Shown: positions 1 to 6,270 of the stretch, piece by piece
Position numbering within the stretch: the stretch's first letter is position 1
Layout of the letters: each line of letters starts with the position of its first letter
From: an uncultured Pseudorhodobacter sp.
Lineage (GTDB): Bacteria > Pseudomonadota > Alphaproteobacteria > Rhodobacterales > Rhodobacteraceae
NCBI GenBank assembly: GCA_945957495.1
Contig: CAMFLG010000073.1
Location: 1 to 10,388, forward strand
Length of the DNA: 10,388 nt
Reading direction: 5' to 3'
Notes under the pieces: generated by a model
Seen by the model: the letters and a program-made list of their open reading frames with translations, nothing else
Told to the model about the DNA's origin: nothing
Database searches by the model: none
Made by a program: the position numbers and the translations under genes

Positions 1-331
1 GGCTTAGTCCGATCACCGTTGCTGCCCAGCCCGGATAACGCCCGGCAAATTCCTCGGCGCGGTCCACCTCTCCGCCCGGCATCCGCGCGGCGGCGGCACG
101 CAAATCCTCCAGCACCGCGCCGCCGATGCCGTCCTGAAACGCCGCAACCGGTTGCCCCAACGCCTCTGCCAGCCGCGCCAATAGCGCATCGGAAATCCGC
201 CGCCGATTGTATTCGATCAGGTTCAGGTATGACGCAGACACCCCCACCTCTGCCGCCAGATCAGCCTGACGTAGCCCCAGCGCAATGCGGCGTTCGCGCA
301 GCCGCGTTCCGGTCAATGATGGCATCGGCAT
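1..331 (-). CDS. XRE-family short-chain fatty-acyl-CoA regulator (ScfR/MccR/PccR type), 5' part only
   Basis: This gene runs off the left edge; 110 residues are visible. Residues about 8-58 form an XRE-type helix-turn-helix (LRERRIALGLRQADLA, then VSASYLNLIEYNRRRIS). That wording is characteristic of the large ScfR/RamB-type regulators, which continue into an IrrE-like metallopeptidase fold and a C-terminal acyl-CoA-sensing domain; those parts lie outside the window. Known members control propionyl-CoA, methylcrotonyl-CoA or glyoxylate-bypass genes. Two in-frame ATGs lie at 331 and 325. I chose 331 because AAAGGGG (339-345) sits 7 nt upstream of it. It has the same direction as the pyrimidine operon but is separated from it by a terminator, so it is probably an independent unit. 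Family assignment is strong; the metabolic target is unknown. Confidence 0.85.
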   Translation of the reverse strand, partial: MPMPSLTGTRLRERRIALGLRQADLAAEVGVSASYLNLIEYNRRRISDALLARLAEALGQPVAAFQDGIGGAVLEDLRAAAARMPGGEVDRAEEFAGRYPGWAATVIGLS

Positions 332-350
332 AGGCAAACCCCTTTGCAGC
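331..350. promoter_or_regulatory. Possible ScfR-type operator over the start and RBS of the XRE regulator
   Basis: On the + strand TAGGCAAA (331-338), CCCC (339-342) and TTTGCAGC (343-350) form two half-sites with a 4-nt spacer. From memory, the published PccR motif of Rhodobacter sphaeroides is TTTGCAAA-N4-TTTGCAAA; by eye 12 of 16 half-site bases match and the spacing is exact. The central block also supplies the Shine-Dalgarno of the regulator gene, so binding here would suggest autorepression. This is inference from one site. Confidence 0.4.
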
Positions 351-587
351 AAAAGGATTTACAAAATATGTGCGTTTGACAATCCCTGAAAATCGCAGAG
401 GGACGCTCTTTGCCGCCGTGATGCCGGTCGCCCTGCAGCGACACCGCCTGCCTGCCGCGATTTTGCCCTGCCAAAAGCAACCGCGCGCCCGCGCCGCCCT
501 GCAAACCTTTGCCAACCCATCGCACACAGGCAAACAAAATGGGCGCACCTTTCGATGCGCCCACGGGTCTTGATCAGGGTCTGAACC
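332..587. other. Intergenic region between the substrate-binding-protein gene and the XRE regulator
   Basis: This non-coding stretch holds the operon terminator (531-563), the possible ScfR operator at its left end, and a second TTTGC-type inverted repeat, GCAAA-CC-TTTGC, at 501-512. The second repeat has a 2-nt spacer, so it does not fit the N4 motif. A TTGTCA (- strand, 382-377) could be a -35 element for the regulator, but I find no convincing -10. Short frames crossing it on both strands look like chance openings. Confidence 0.5.
531..563 (-). terminator. Rho-independent terminator of the pyrimidine operon
   Basis: Read on the - strand, TGGGCGCA, an 8-nt loop and TGCGCCCA form a perfect 8-bp GC-rich stem (556-563 with 540-547). 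It is followed directly by TTTTGTTTG. The stem starts 24 nt after the stop codon of the substrate-binding-protein gene, the expected place for the end of the leftward operon. Confidence 0.85.
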
Positions 588-1568
588 TTAGTTCAGCGCC
601 TTGTCGGTGATCTGGTGCGTCCAGGCGCCTTCCGGGGCCTTGGAAATCACCGGGTCCGAACCGCCGGTCATCAGCGCCTCAACCGTGCGCTGATAATCCG
701 CCTCGTCCAGCGTGCCGTTCGATCCTGCGGTCAGCTTGGCAATCTCGCCCATCATGCGGGTCTGATGCTCGATGGTCTGCGCGCCCGTCGCGTCGTTGTC
801 GATCACGATTTGCGCCGCCTCATCAACGTTGGCTTCGGCGTATTTCCAGCCCTTCATCGAGGCGCGGACAAACCGCACCATCTTGTCCTCAAAGGCCGGG
901 TCGGTCAGCTTGTCCTGCATGACGTAAAGCCCGTCTTCCAGCGTGGCCACGCCTTCATCCTGATACTTGAACACCACCAGATCCTCGGGCTTCACGCCCG
1001 CGTCGATCACCTGCCAGTATTCGTTGTAGGTCATGGTCGAAATACAGGCTGCCTGCTTTTGCAGCAGCGGGTCCACGTTGAAGCCCTGTTTCAGAACCGT
1101 CACACCCCCGGCAGAACCGTCGGTTTTCAGGCCAAGCTTGTTCATCCAGTTCAGGAACGGATATTCATTGCCGCCAAACCAGACGCCCAGCGTCTTGTCG
1201 GCAAAATCCGCCGGGCTGGCCACGCCCGATTCCTTGAGGCAGGTCAGTTCCATGCCCGAGGATTTGAACGGCTGCGCGATGTTGACCAGCGCCAGACCCT
1301 TTTCGCGCGCCGCCAGCGCCGACGGCATCCAGTCCACCACCACATCCGCCCCACCGCCTGCGATCACCTGCGTTGGCGCCACATCCGGGCCGCCGGGAAG
1401 GATGGTCACGTTCAGACCTTCTTCCTCATAAAATCCTTTCGCTGCAGCCACATAATAGCCCGCGAACTGCGCCTGCGTCACCCATTTCAATTGCAGCGTC
1501 ACATCATCCGCCGCCTGCGCGCCCGTTGCCATCGCAGCAAGGAACGCACCCGTAATCAGCTTCTTCAT
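588..1568 (-). CDS. ABC transporter substrate-binding protein, NMT1/THI5 (SsuA/ThiY-like) family
   Basis: Periplasmic binding protein of 326 residues, normal for the family. Residues 1-20 are a Sec signal peptide (MKK start, hydrophobic core, cleavage after AQA). The mature part opens with LQLKWVTQAQFAGYYVAAAKGF and EEEGLNVTI, the hallmark of NMT1/THI5-like proteins. GGGADVVVDW near residue 73 and MTYNEYW near 180 fit the usual ligand-cleft segments. Relatives bind pyrimidine precursors of thiamine, riboflavin, sulfonates or nitrogen heterocycles. Next to hydA and a RutR promoter, a pyrimidine or hydantoin ligand is the best inference, but the ligand cannot be read from the sequence. It is the last gene of the operon, 40 bp after permease 1, with its own strong GGAGG at 1575-1579, 6 nt before the ATG. 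That suits the excess binding protein such transporters need. Confidence 0.88.
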   Translation of the reverse strand: MKKLITGAFLAAMATGAQAADDVTLQLKWVTQAQFAGYYVAAAKGFYEEEGLNVTILPGGPDVAPTQVIAGGGADVVVDWMPSALAAREKGLALVNIAQPFKSSGMELTCLKESGVASPADFADKTLGVWFGGNEYPFLNWMNKLGLKTDGSAGGVTVLKQGFNVDPLLQKQAACISTMTYNEYWQVIDAGVKPEDLVVFKYQDEGVATLEDGLYVMQDKLTDPAFEDKMVRFVRASMKGWKYAEANVDEAAQIVIDNDATGAQTIEHQTRMMGEIAKLTAGSNGTLDEADYQRTVEALMTGGSDPVISKAPEGAWTHQITDKALN

Positions 1569-1574
1569 CGTCTA

Positions 1575-1579
1575 CCTCC
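1575..1579 (-). promoter_or_regulatory. Strong ribosome-binding site of the substrate-binding-protein gene
   Basis: GGAGG on the - strand lies 6 nt before the ATG at 1568. It is the clearest Shine-Dalgarno of the leftward operon. In the same 40-bp gap a 10-bp palindrome, TTGCCGGCAA, lies at 1594-1603. Confidence 0.75.
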
Positions 1580-1608
1580 GTGTTGTGGTGCCTTTGCCGG
1601 CAACCTTG

Positions 1609-2454
1609 TTAATGCCTTTGCGACGGGTGCCAGAACGTCACCCTTCGTTCAATCAACGCGACCAGCCCATAGAAGGCCGAACCCGCCAATGCTGCAACCG
1701 CAATTTCTGCCCAAACCATATCCAGGCTCAACCGCCCGACCTCGGCAGTGATGCGGAATCCCATGCCCACCGTAGGGCTGCCGAAAAATTCGGCAACGAT
1801 GGCCCCGATCAGCGCCAGCGTCGTCGCAATCTTCAGGCCGTTAAAGATAAATGGCATCGCCGCAGGCAGTCGCAGCTTGATCAGCCGTTGCCAATAGCTG
1901 GCACTGTAGGTCGCCATCAGGTCGCGCTGCATGCTGTCCGTCGCGGCCAGCCCCGACACCGTGTTCACCAGCACCGGAAAGAACACCATGACCACCACGA
2001 CCGCGGCCTTCGACTGCCAGTCAAAGCCGAACCACATCACCAGAATCGGCGCGATCCCGACAATCGGCAGGGCGGCGACGAAATTGCCCACCGGCAACAA
2101 CCCGCGTTGCAGGAAGGGCGAACGGTCAATCGCAATCGCGGTCAGAAACGCCGCCGAACAGCCGATCACATAGCCGGTCAGCGCCCCCTTCAGAAAGGTC
2201 TGCTGGAAATCCGCCCACAGCGTCGGCAAGGAATGCGCAAACCGCACCGCAATCGCCGAGGGCGGCGGCAGGATCACCCCCGGCACGCCAAGCCCGCGCA
2301 CCGTGCCCTCCCACACCACCAACAAAGTCACACCGAAAAGCGCGGGCACGATCAGCCGCCCCGCCCCCGTCCGCACCAAAGCAGAATGCGACAACCGCAC
2401 GTTCAGCGCCCAGGCCGCCGCCCAAAACAGCAATGCCGCGATAAACCAGATCAT
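1609..2454 (-). CDS. ABC transporter permease 1 (binding-protein-dependent, SsuC/TauC-like)
   Basis: Inner-membrane permease of 281 residues. An N-terminal hydrophobic helix is followed by a second one with VVWEGTVRGLGVPGVILPPPS, the usual entry to this family, and then the BPD_transp_1 domain. The cytoplasmic coupling loop that contacts the ATPase is visible at about residues 180-202, with MATYSASYWQRLIKLRLP. In relatives this is the EAA-like loop. Two in-frame starts exist, GTG at 2460 and ATG at 2454. I chose ATG because AAGGGG lies 9 nt before it but only 3 nt before the GTG. It is separated from the porin gene by about 70 bp and from the binding-protein gene by 40 bp. With permease 2 it probably forms a heterodimeric channel. 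Confidence 0.88.
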   Translation of the reverse strand: MIWFIAALLFWAAAWALNVRLSHSALVRTGAGRLIVPALFGVTLLVVWEGTVRGLGVPGVILPPPSAIAVRFAHSLPTLWADFQQTFLKGALTGYVIGCSAAFLTAIAIDRSPFLQRGLLPVGNFVAALPIVGIAPILVMWFGFDWQSKAAVVVVMVFFPVLVNTVSGLAATDSMQRDLMATYSASYWQRLIKLRLPAAMPFIFNGLKIATTLALIGAIVAEFFGSPTVGMGFRITAEVGRLSLDMVWAEIAVAALAGSAFYGLVALIERRVTFWHPSQRH

Positions 2455-2504
2455 CCCCACCTGCCCCTTGCGCCGCCCAAAGCGGGGGCGCCCTTGTCCG
2501 CCAT
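2451..2504 (-). other. Possible 17-codon leader ORF before permease 1
   Basis: In the gap between porin and permease 1, ATG at 2504 opens a 17-codon frame (starts MADKGAPAL, ends RGRWG). Its TGA overlaps the permease ATG as ATGA, the same junction type used three times elsewhere in this operon. A GAGG lies directly against the ATG, too close for a good ribosome-binding site, and a GC-rich imperfect hairpin (about 2470-2491) lies within it. It may be a coupling or leader ORF, or chance. Confidence 0.2.
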
Positions 2505-2523
2505 CCTCAACCGCACCGCCACC

Positions 2524-3612
2524 TCAGAACACCCACCGCGCGCCGATCACATAAGACGCGGCCGTCATGTAGCTTTCCCCGGTCTGGGTCAGATCATAGC
2601 TGCGATAACCGGCGTAGGCGTCGATCCTATGCGGCAAGGCCTGATCCACCAGAATCCCCCAAGACCTGCCGCCCCCCTCCGAGACGCCAATATCGGTTGA
2701 TTGAAAATATTCCACCGCAAAGGCGGTCTTGCCCAGCGCCACCAGATCGCCGATCCAGCCCGCCTTCAGATAACAATAGCTGCCGCCATCCATCACCGAA
2801 CCCGCCGCAAGCGTGCCGTTCAACCCAGTGGGCTGATGCAGCACCGAAACCGATCCCATCAGGTTTTCCGTCGAACCGCCGATCTCTAGCTGGGTCACGT
2901 TATAGCCCACACCTGCGCCGATCTTGAAATCCCCCGCCGTTTTCGCATAGCGCAGCGCCGCATCGTAATAGCGGTTGGTGTTCGACCGCTCCAGCATATC
3001 GGTGCCATAGGCCACCGAAGCCGTGAAGCCGTTGACCTCTGGCGTGTCATAGCGCAGCCGCCAGAACCGAGACAGTTGCAGGTTGTTAAACACCGACTTG
3101 ATGGTCACATCCGACAGCGTGCCGTCGCTGTTGCGAAAGGCAAAGCCCCCCGCCAGCCCGCCATAGCCGGAATACCCCGCAACATCGGTGCCAGAGAAAT
3201 CATACTCGGCGATATAATTCGTCGCCATATTGCCCTGACCCGCCGACAGAACGCCAAACCCGGCTTGGTAAACCAGCTGCAGCGCGCGCAGATCCTGCGT
3301 GTCCCACGCCCATGCCTCAGGCGTTGTCGTCATCGTCACCTGGTTAGAGGCCCGCACGCCCAGATTGGTTTCAAAGTTGAATTTCAACGTTGCCGCGGCA
3401 TCAAACGCCCAGTTCGCCCACAACCCGACGCGCCCAGTAGAGTTGTGGTTGTCCACCAGCAGGCTTTTGGTTTGCTGCCCGTCATCAAACGACAGATAGG
3501 CCGGATTGATCCAGCCATAGCCAGTGACCTGCGGCCCGGCAGACGGCGCTGCCTCTTCGGCAAAACCGGCCCCCGCCACCAGAACCCCCGCCAGCGCCGC
3601 CGCTATCCTCAT
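2524..3612 (-). CDS. Outer-membrane porin embedded in the ABC transporter operon
   Basis: Protein of 362 residues with an N-terminal signal peptide (about residues 1-18, ending AGAGFA). After it come alternating polar/hydrophobic beta strands rich in aromatic residues and glycine, and the chain ends GARWVF. A terminal phenylalanine with alternating aromatics is the usual signal for BamA-mediated barrel assembly. Segments such as NSTGRVGLWANW, LSAGQGNMATNY and YDFSGTDVAGYSG resemble Gram-negative porins of marine alphaproteobacteria. The start overlaps the permease 2 stop as ATGA (3609-3612), so it is translationally coupled to a permease of the same transporter. The inferred role is an outer-membrane channel for the substrate that the ABC system then carries inward. 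Specificity is not readable. Porin class is good by eye; exact family is unverified. Confidence 0.78.
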   Translation of the reverse strand: MRIAAALAGVLVAGAGFAEEAAPSAGPQVTGYGWINPAYLSFDDGQQTKSLLVDNHNSTGRVGLWANWAFDAAATLKFNFETNLGVRASNQVTMTTTPEAWAWDTQDLRALQLVYQAGFGVLSAGQGNMATNYIAEYDFSGTDVAGYSGYGGLAGGFAFRNSDGTLSDVTIKSVFNNLQLSRFWRLRYDTPEVNGFTASVAYGTDMLERSNTNRYYDAALRYAKTAGDFKIGAGVGYNVTQLEIGGSTENLMGSVSVLHQPTGLNGTLAAGSVMDGGSYCYLKAGWIGDLVALGKTAFAVEYFQSTDIGVSEGGGRSWGILVDQALPHRIDAYAGYRSYDLTQTGESYMTAASYVIGARWVF

Positions 3613-4475
3613 CGCGCCAGCCCCATGCGTTTCAGGGTCACGCGCTCGATATAGCCAATCAGCGTCACCAACCCCGCCGCAACCAAAGCCGCCGCGAACA
3701 GCGCCGCCCAGATCTGCACCGTCTGGCCGTAATAGCTGCCCGACAAAAGCCGCGCGCCCAGCCCCGCTACAGCGCCCGTCGGCATCTCGCCCACAATCGC
3801 GCCCACCAGACTTGCGGCAATACCCACCTTCAGGCTGGTAAACAGATAGGGCACCGAGGATGGCAGCCGCAGCAGCCGCAGGGTCTGGCCGTTTGACGCC
3901 GAATAGGTCCGCAACAGGTCAAGCTGCATCGCATCCGGGCTGCGCAGCCCCTTCACCATCCCCACCAGCACCGGGAAGAAACTCAGAAAGGCCGAGATGA
4001 TCGCCTTCGGGATCAGCCCCGTCACCCCCACCGAATTCAAGACCACGATGATCATCGGCGCAATCGCCAGAATCGGAATGGTCTGGCTGGCAATCGCCCA
4101 AGGCATCACCGATTGATCCATCGCCTTGTTGAAGATGATCCCCACCGCCAGCAAAATGCCCAGCCCCGTGCCCATCACAAAACCCAACAGCGTCGCCGAA
4201 ATCGTCACCCAGCCATGATAGACAAGGCTCTTTTTCGAGGTGACAGGCAGGCCCAGCGTGGTCTTTTCCAGCTCTGCCACCACCTGATGCGGCGTCGGCA
4301 GCACCGGACGATCCTGATTCATCGTCAGGCCCAGCAATTCCGAAAACCCCGGCTCCGGCGTCCCCGCCCGCGCCGCCTGATCGTAAACCCAGGCCGAATT
4401 CAACCGCACCGCCGCTGCATACCAAAGGGCGACGATGATCAGCACGACCGTCAGGATGGGAAGGATACGGTTCAT
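3609..4475 (-). CDS. ABC transporter permease 2 (binding-protein-dependent, SsuC/TauC-like)
   Basis: Inner-membrane permease of 288 residues. One N-terminal helix (about 4-23) is followed by a long, mostly polar segment (24-86) that is probably periplasmic and contains PVLPTPHQVVAELEK. The BPD_transp_1 domain follows. The coupling loop LLRTYSASNGQTLRLLRLP at about 187-205 matches the EAA-like loop of permease 1 (YSAS...RLP), so the two are paralogous partners for one ATPase. The start overlaps the stop of the unrecognised secreted-protein gene as ATGA (4472-4475), and the stop overlaps the porin start in the same way. The two permease genes are separated by the porin gene, an unusual order for an ABC operon. 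Confidence 0.88.
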   Translation of the reverse strand: MNRILPILTVVLIIVALWYAAAVRLNSAWVYDQAARAGTPEPGFSELLGLTMNQDRPVLPTPHQVVAELEKTTLGLPVTSKKSLVYHGWVTISATLLGFVMGTGLGILLAVGIIFNKAMDQSVMPWAIASQTIPILAIAPMIIVVLNSVGVTGLIPKAIISAFLSFFPVLVGMVKGLRSPDAMQLDLLRTYSASNGQTLRLLRLPSSVPYLFTSLKVGIAASLVGAIVGEMPTGAVAGLGARLLSGSYYGQTVQIWAALFAAALVAAGLVTLIGYIERVTLKRMGLAR

Positions 4476-5077
4476 TCTATCGGTAAAATCCCCAAAATAT
4501 ATTCCACCGGAACGTCAACGCGTGTGCGCGAGGTCGAATCGGCCACCTCAAGAACCACCTTCCAGCTGCCATCGGCGTCGTCCGGATCGTGCCGGTAGAC
4601 GAAGGAAAACGAAGAACGGTGAAGCTGGGTCTTGTCTCCGCTTGGCAAGGAATCGAGGCAACGTCCGCGTTTCAGAATCGTCTTTTTGCCACTGGGCGAG
4701 ATGGATATCGCCTTACAGTCCAGCGTGGCCGGACCAGCCCCAGGGTTGCCTGAAATGATGACATCAAGGCGAAGTGGCATATCCTTTACGGGAACCCATT
4801 CCGCCAATTCACAGCGGGCATAAGGCGCCCCCGGATTGGCCCGTTCATACTTGCGAGAGAACTCGTCTATGACCAGCACCGTTGCGACACGAAGCCCATC
4901 CGGTCCCACCGCCTTCCAGTTGTCAGGGATCGCGTCAGTTCCACCCCCTAGCCCGGCAAGGCCACCGAACAGGGCATCATTCAGGGCCTTTTCCGAAGCC
5001 TGATCCATGCAATCCGAAAACGCCGGGAGGGTTCCGGCGAAAAGCCATAGCATAGCGATTACAGGGGCCTTCTTCAT
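4472..5077 (-). CDS. Unrecognised secreted protein, 201 aa, four cysteines
   Basis: I do not recognise the family. Residues 1-21 look like a Sec signal peptide (MKK, hydrophobic core, then LPAFS). C23 follows SD, which is not a proper lipobox, so a lipoprotein is unlikely. The mature chain has four cysteines (23, 89, 121, 140), enough for two disulfides, as expected in the periplasm. Residues 101-195 alternate strand-like stretches (PLRLDVIISG, SFSFVYRHD, WKVVLEVADS, TRVDVPVEY), suggesting a beta-sandwich. The ATG at 5077 overlaps the stop of the preceding membrane-protein gene, and its stop overlaps the permease 2 start, both as ATGA. That places it firmly in the transport operon. A longer frame opening at 5314 is only the antisense-free extension through the preceding gene and has no support. 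The last codons include TTA and ATA, uncommon in this background. An accessory periplasmic factor of the transporter is a guess. Confidence 0.7.
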   Translation of the reverse strand: MKKAPVIAMLWLFAGTLPAFSDCMDQASEKALNDALFGGLAGLGGGTDAIPDNWKAVGPDGLRVATVLVIDEFSRKYERANPGAPYARCELAEWVPVKDMPLRLDVIISGNPGAGPATLDCKAISISPSGKKTILKRGRCLDSLPSGDKTQLHRSSFSFVYRHDPDDADGSWKVVLEVADSTSRTRVDVPVEYILGILPIE

Positions 5078-5409
5078 GCCTTGCCCCCCTGCGGCCAGGC
5101 GATCAGCGCCACGGCCACCACGCCCAGCGCCATGCCCGCCATCTGCATCGGGCTCGGTCGCTCGCCAAACACGAACACCGCCATCAGGCTGATCGCCAGC
5201 AGTTGAAACACCGCCGACAGCGAAATCGCCAACCCCAGCCCGTTTGAGCGCATCACCTGCACCATCAGCGTATTGCCAACGCAGAACAGCGCCAGCGCCC
5301 CTGTCAGCACCCAAAGCCCGCCCGACTGCGCATAGGTTTTCAGCACCGCATTCGCCGCCACGAAAACGGCGGTCGAGGCGGCAAGCCAGGCAAAAACCAC
5401 CGGGCTCAT
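5074..5409 (-). CDS. Half-size DMT (SMR/EamA-like) four-helix membrane protein
   Basis: Small inner-membrane protein of 111 residues with four predicted helices (about 5-24, 31-51, 57-81, 87-106). The end, FGERPSPMQMAGMALGVV, is the typical fourth-helix entry of SMR/EamA half transporters, which work as dimers. The first helix carries no acidic residue: the position corresponding to Glu14 of EmrE is hydrophobic (about F16). It is therefore not a classical proton-coupled multidrug SMR and is closer to other short DMT proteins. AAGGG precedes the ATG by 8 nt. It lies 69 bp after the ATPase gene and overlaps the next gene by ATGA. It might export a product or antagonist, or help import; no substrate can be read. 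Confidence 0.72.
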   Translation of the reverse strand: MSPVVFAWLAASTAVFVAANAVLKTYAQSGGLWVLTGALALFCVGNTLMVQVMRSNGLGLAISLSAVFQLLAISLMAVFVFGERPSPMQMAGMALGVVAVALIAWPQGGKA

Positions 5410-5443
5410 TGCTGCACCCTTAATGCATGACTGTCAGCACGCA

Positions 5444-5465
5444 AAAAGCACGGGAAAAGCACGGG
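5444..5465. repeat. Perfect tandem duplication of an 11-bp unit
   Basis: AAAAGCACGGG occurs twice in a row in the 69-bp gap between the ATPase and the half-size DMT genes. On the - strand a third partial copy (GCGTGCT) follows. The unit is not a multiple of three and lies outside any gene. It may be simple slippage or may affect the transcript between ATPase and downstream genes. Confidence 0.8.
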
Positions 5466-5478
5466 TTGCATACAGACC

Positions 5479-6270
5479 CTATTCATCCGAATGCCCCGCC
5501 CGCAGCCCTTCGCGCACCCGATGCGCAATCTCGATAAACTCCCGGCTGTCGCGAATTTCCAAGGGCCGCTCACGCGGCAAAGGGCTGTCAATCACATCGG
5601 TAATCCGGCCCGGACGGGGCGACATCACCACGATCTTGGTGGAAAGATAAACCGCCTCCGGGATGGAATGCGTCACGAAACCGATGGTTTTTCCCGTGCG
5701 ATTCCAAAGCTTTAGAACCTCTTCGTTCAAGCGGTCCCGCACGATCTCGTCCAGCGCGCCAAAGGGTTCGTCCATCAACAGGATATCGGCATCAAAGGCC
5801 AGCGCGCGGGCAATCGAGGCGCGCTGCTGCATCCCGCCCGATAGCTGCCAGGGGTATTTGTTGCCAAAACCGGACAGTTCGACCAACCCCAGAACCCGCT
5901 CTACCCGGGCCGCCTGTTCCTCCTTGGAAAACCCCATGATTTCAAGCGGTAGCGAGATGTTCTTCGCAATCGTCCGCCACGGATACAGCCCCGCCGCCTG
6001 AAACACATAGCCATAAGCCCGCGCCTGCCGCGCCTGATCAGGCGTCATGCCGTTGACGGTCAACGTGCCGCCCGTGGGATGTTCCAACGCCGCAATCGCG
6101 CGCAGAAAAGTTGTTTTACCACAGCCACTTGGCCCGATGAAGGAAACGAAATCGCCCTTGTTGATCACAAGGTTCACATCCTTCAACGCCTGCACCGGCC
6201 CGTCGCCGGTCTGAAAAACCAGTTGCAGGTTCTTGGCCTCGATCACCGGGGCGGCAAAATTGTCCTTCAT
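5479..6270 (-). CDS. ABC transporter ATP-binding protein (SsuB/TauB-like)
   Basis: Cytoplasmic ATPase of 263 residues with a full motif set: Walker A GPSGCGKTT (46-54), Q-loop glutamine in VFQAAGLYPW (Q91), signature LSGGMQQR (143-150), Walker B ILLMDE (163-168), D-loop ALD, and switch histidine in FVTHS (H201). Its sequence type is that of nitrate/sulfonate/taurine importers, which pair with NMT1-like binding proteins, and such partners are encoded downstream. The ATG at 6270 overlaps the hydA stop (TGATG); a GTG one codon upstream would give a 4-nt overlap instead. The C-terminus ends GHSDE before TAG. Cotranscription with hydA links the transporter directly to the catabolic enzymes. Confidence 0.93.
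   Translation of the reverse strand: MKDNFAAPVIEAKNLQLVFQTGDGPVQALKDVNLVINKGDFVSFIGPSGCGKTTFLRAIAALEHPTGGTLTVNGMTPDQARQARAYGYVFQAAGLYPWRTIAKNISLPLEIMGFSKEEQAARVERVLGLVELSGFGNKYPWQLSGGMQQRASIARALAFDADILLMDEPFGALDEIVRDRLNEEVLKLWNRTGKTIGFVTHSIPEAVYLSTKIVVMSPRPGRITDVIDSPLPRERPLEIRDSREFIEIAHRVREGLRAGHSDE

Noticed and set aside
376..381. TTGACA on the + strand as a promoter
   Set aside because: No -10 follows at proper distance and there is no rightward gene downstream.
615..2700. Long + strand frames opposite the binding-protein and permease 1 genes
   Set aside because: They are Arg/His/Gln/Pro-rich, match no family I know and mirror well-supported genes on the other strand.
4472..5077. Horizontal transfer of the unrecognised secreted-protein gene by low GC
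   Set aside because: A hand count over 4501-4920 gives about 59% GC, but parts of neighbouring permease 2 are as low or lower, so composition is no evidence. A few uncommon codons at the 3' end are not enough.
4472..5314. A 280-residue version of the unrecognised secreted protein
   Set aside because: The extra N-terminus runs through the DMT gene in another frame and hides a clear signal peptide; ATG 5077 with its ATGA overlap is far better.
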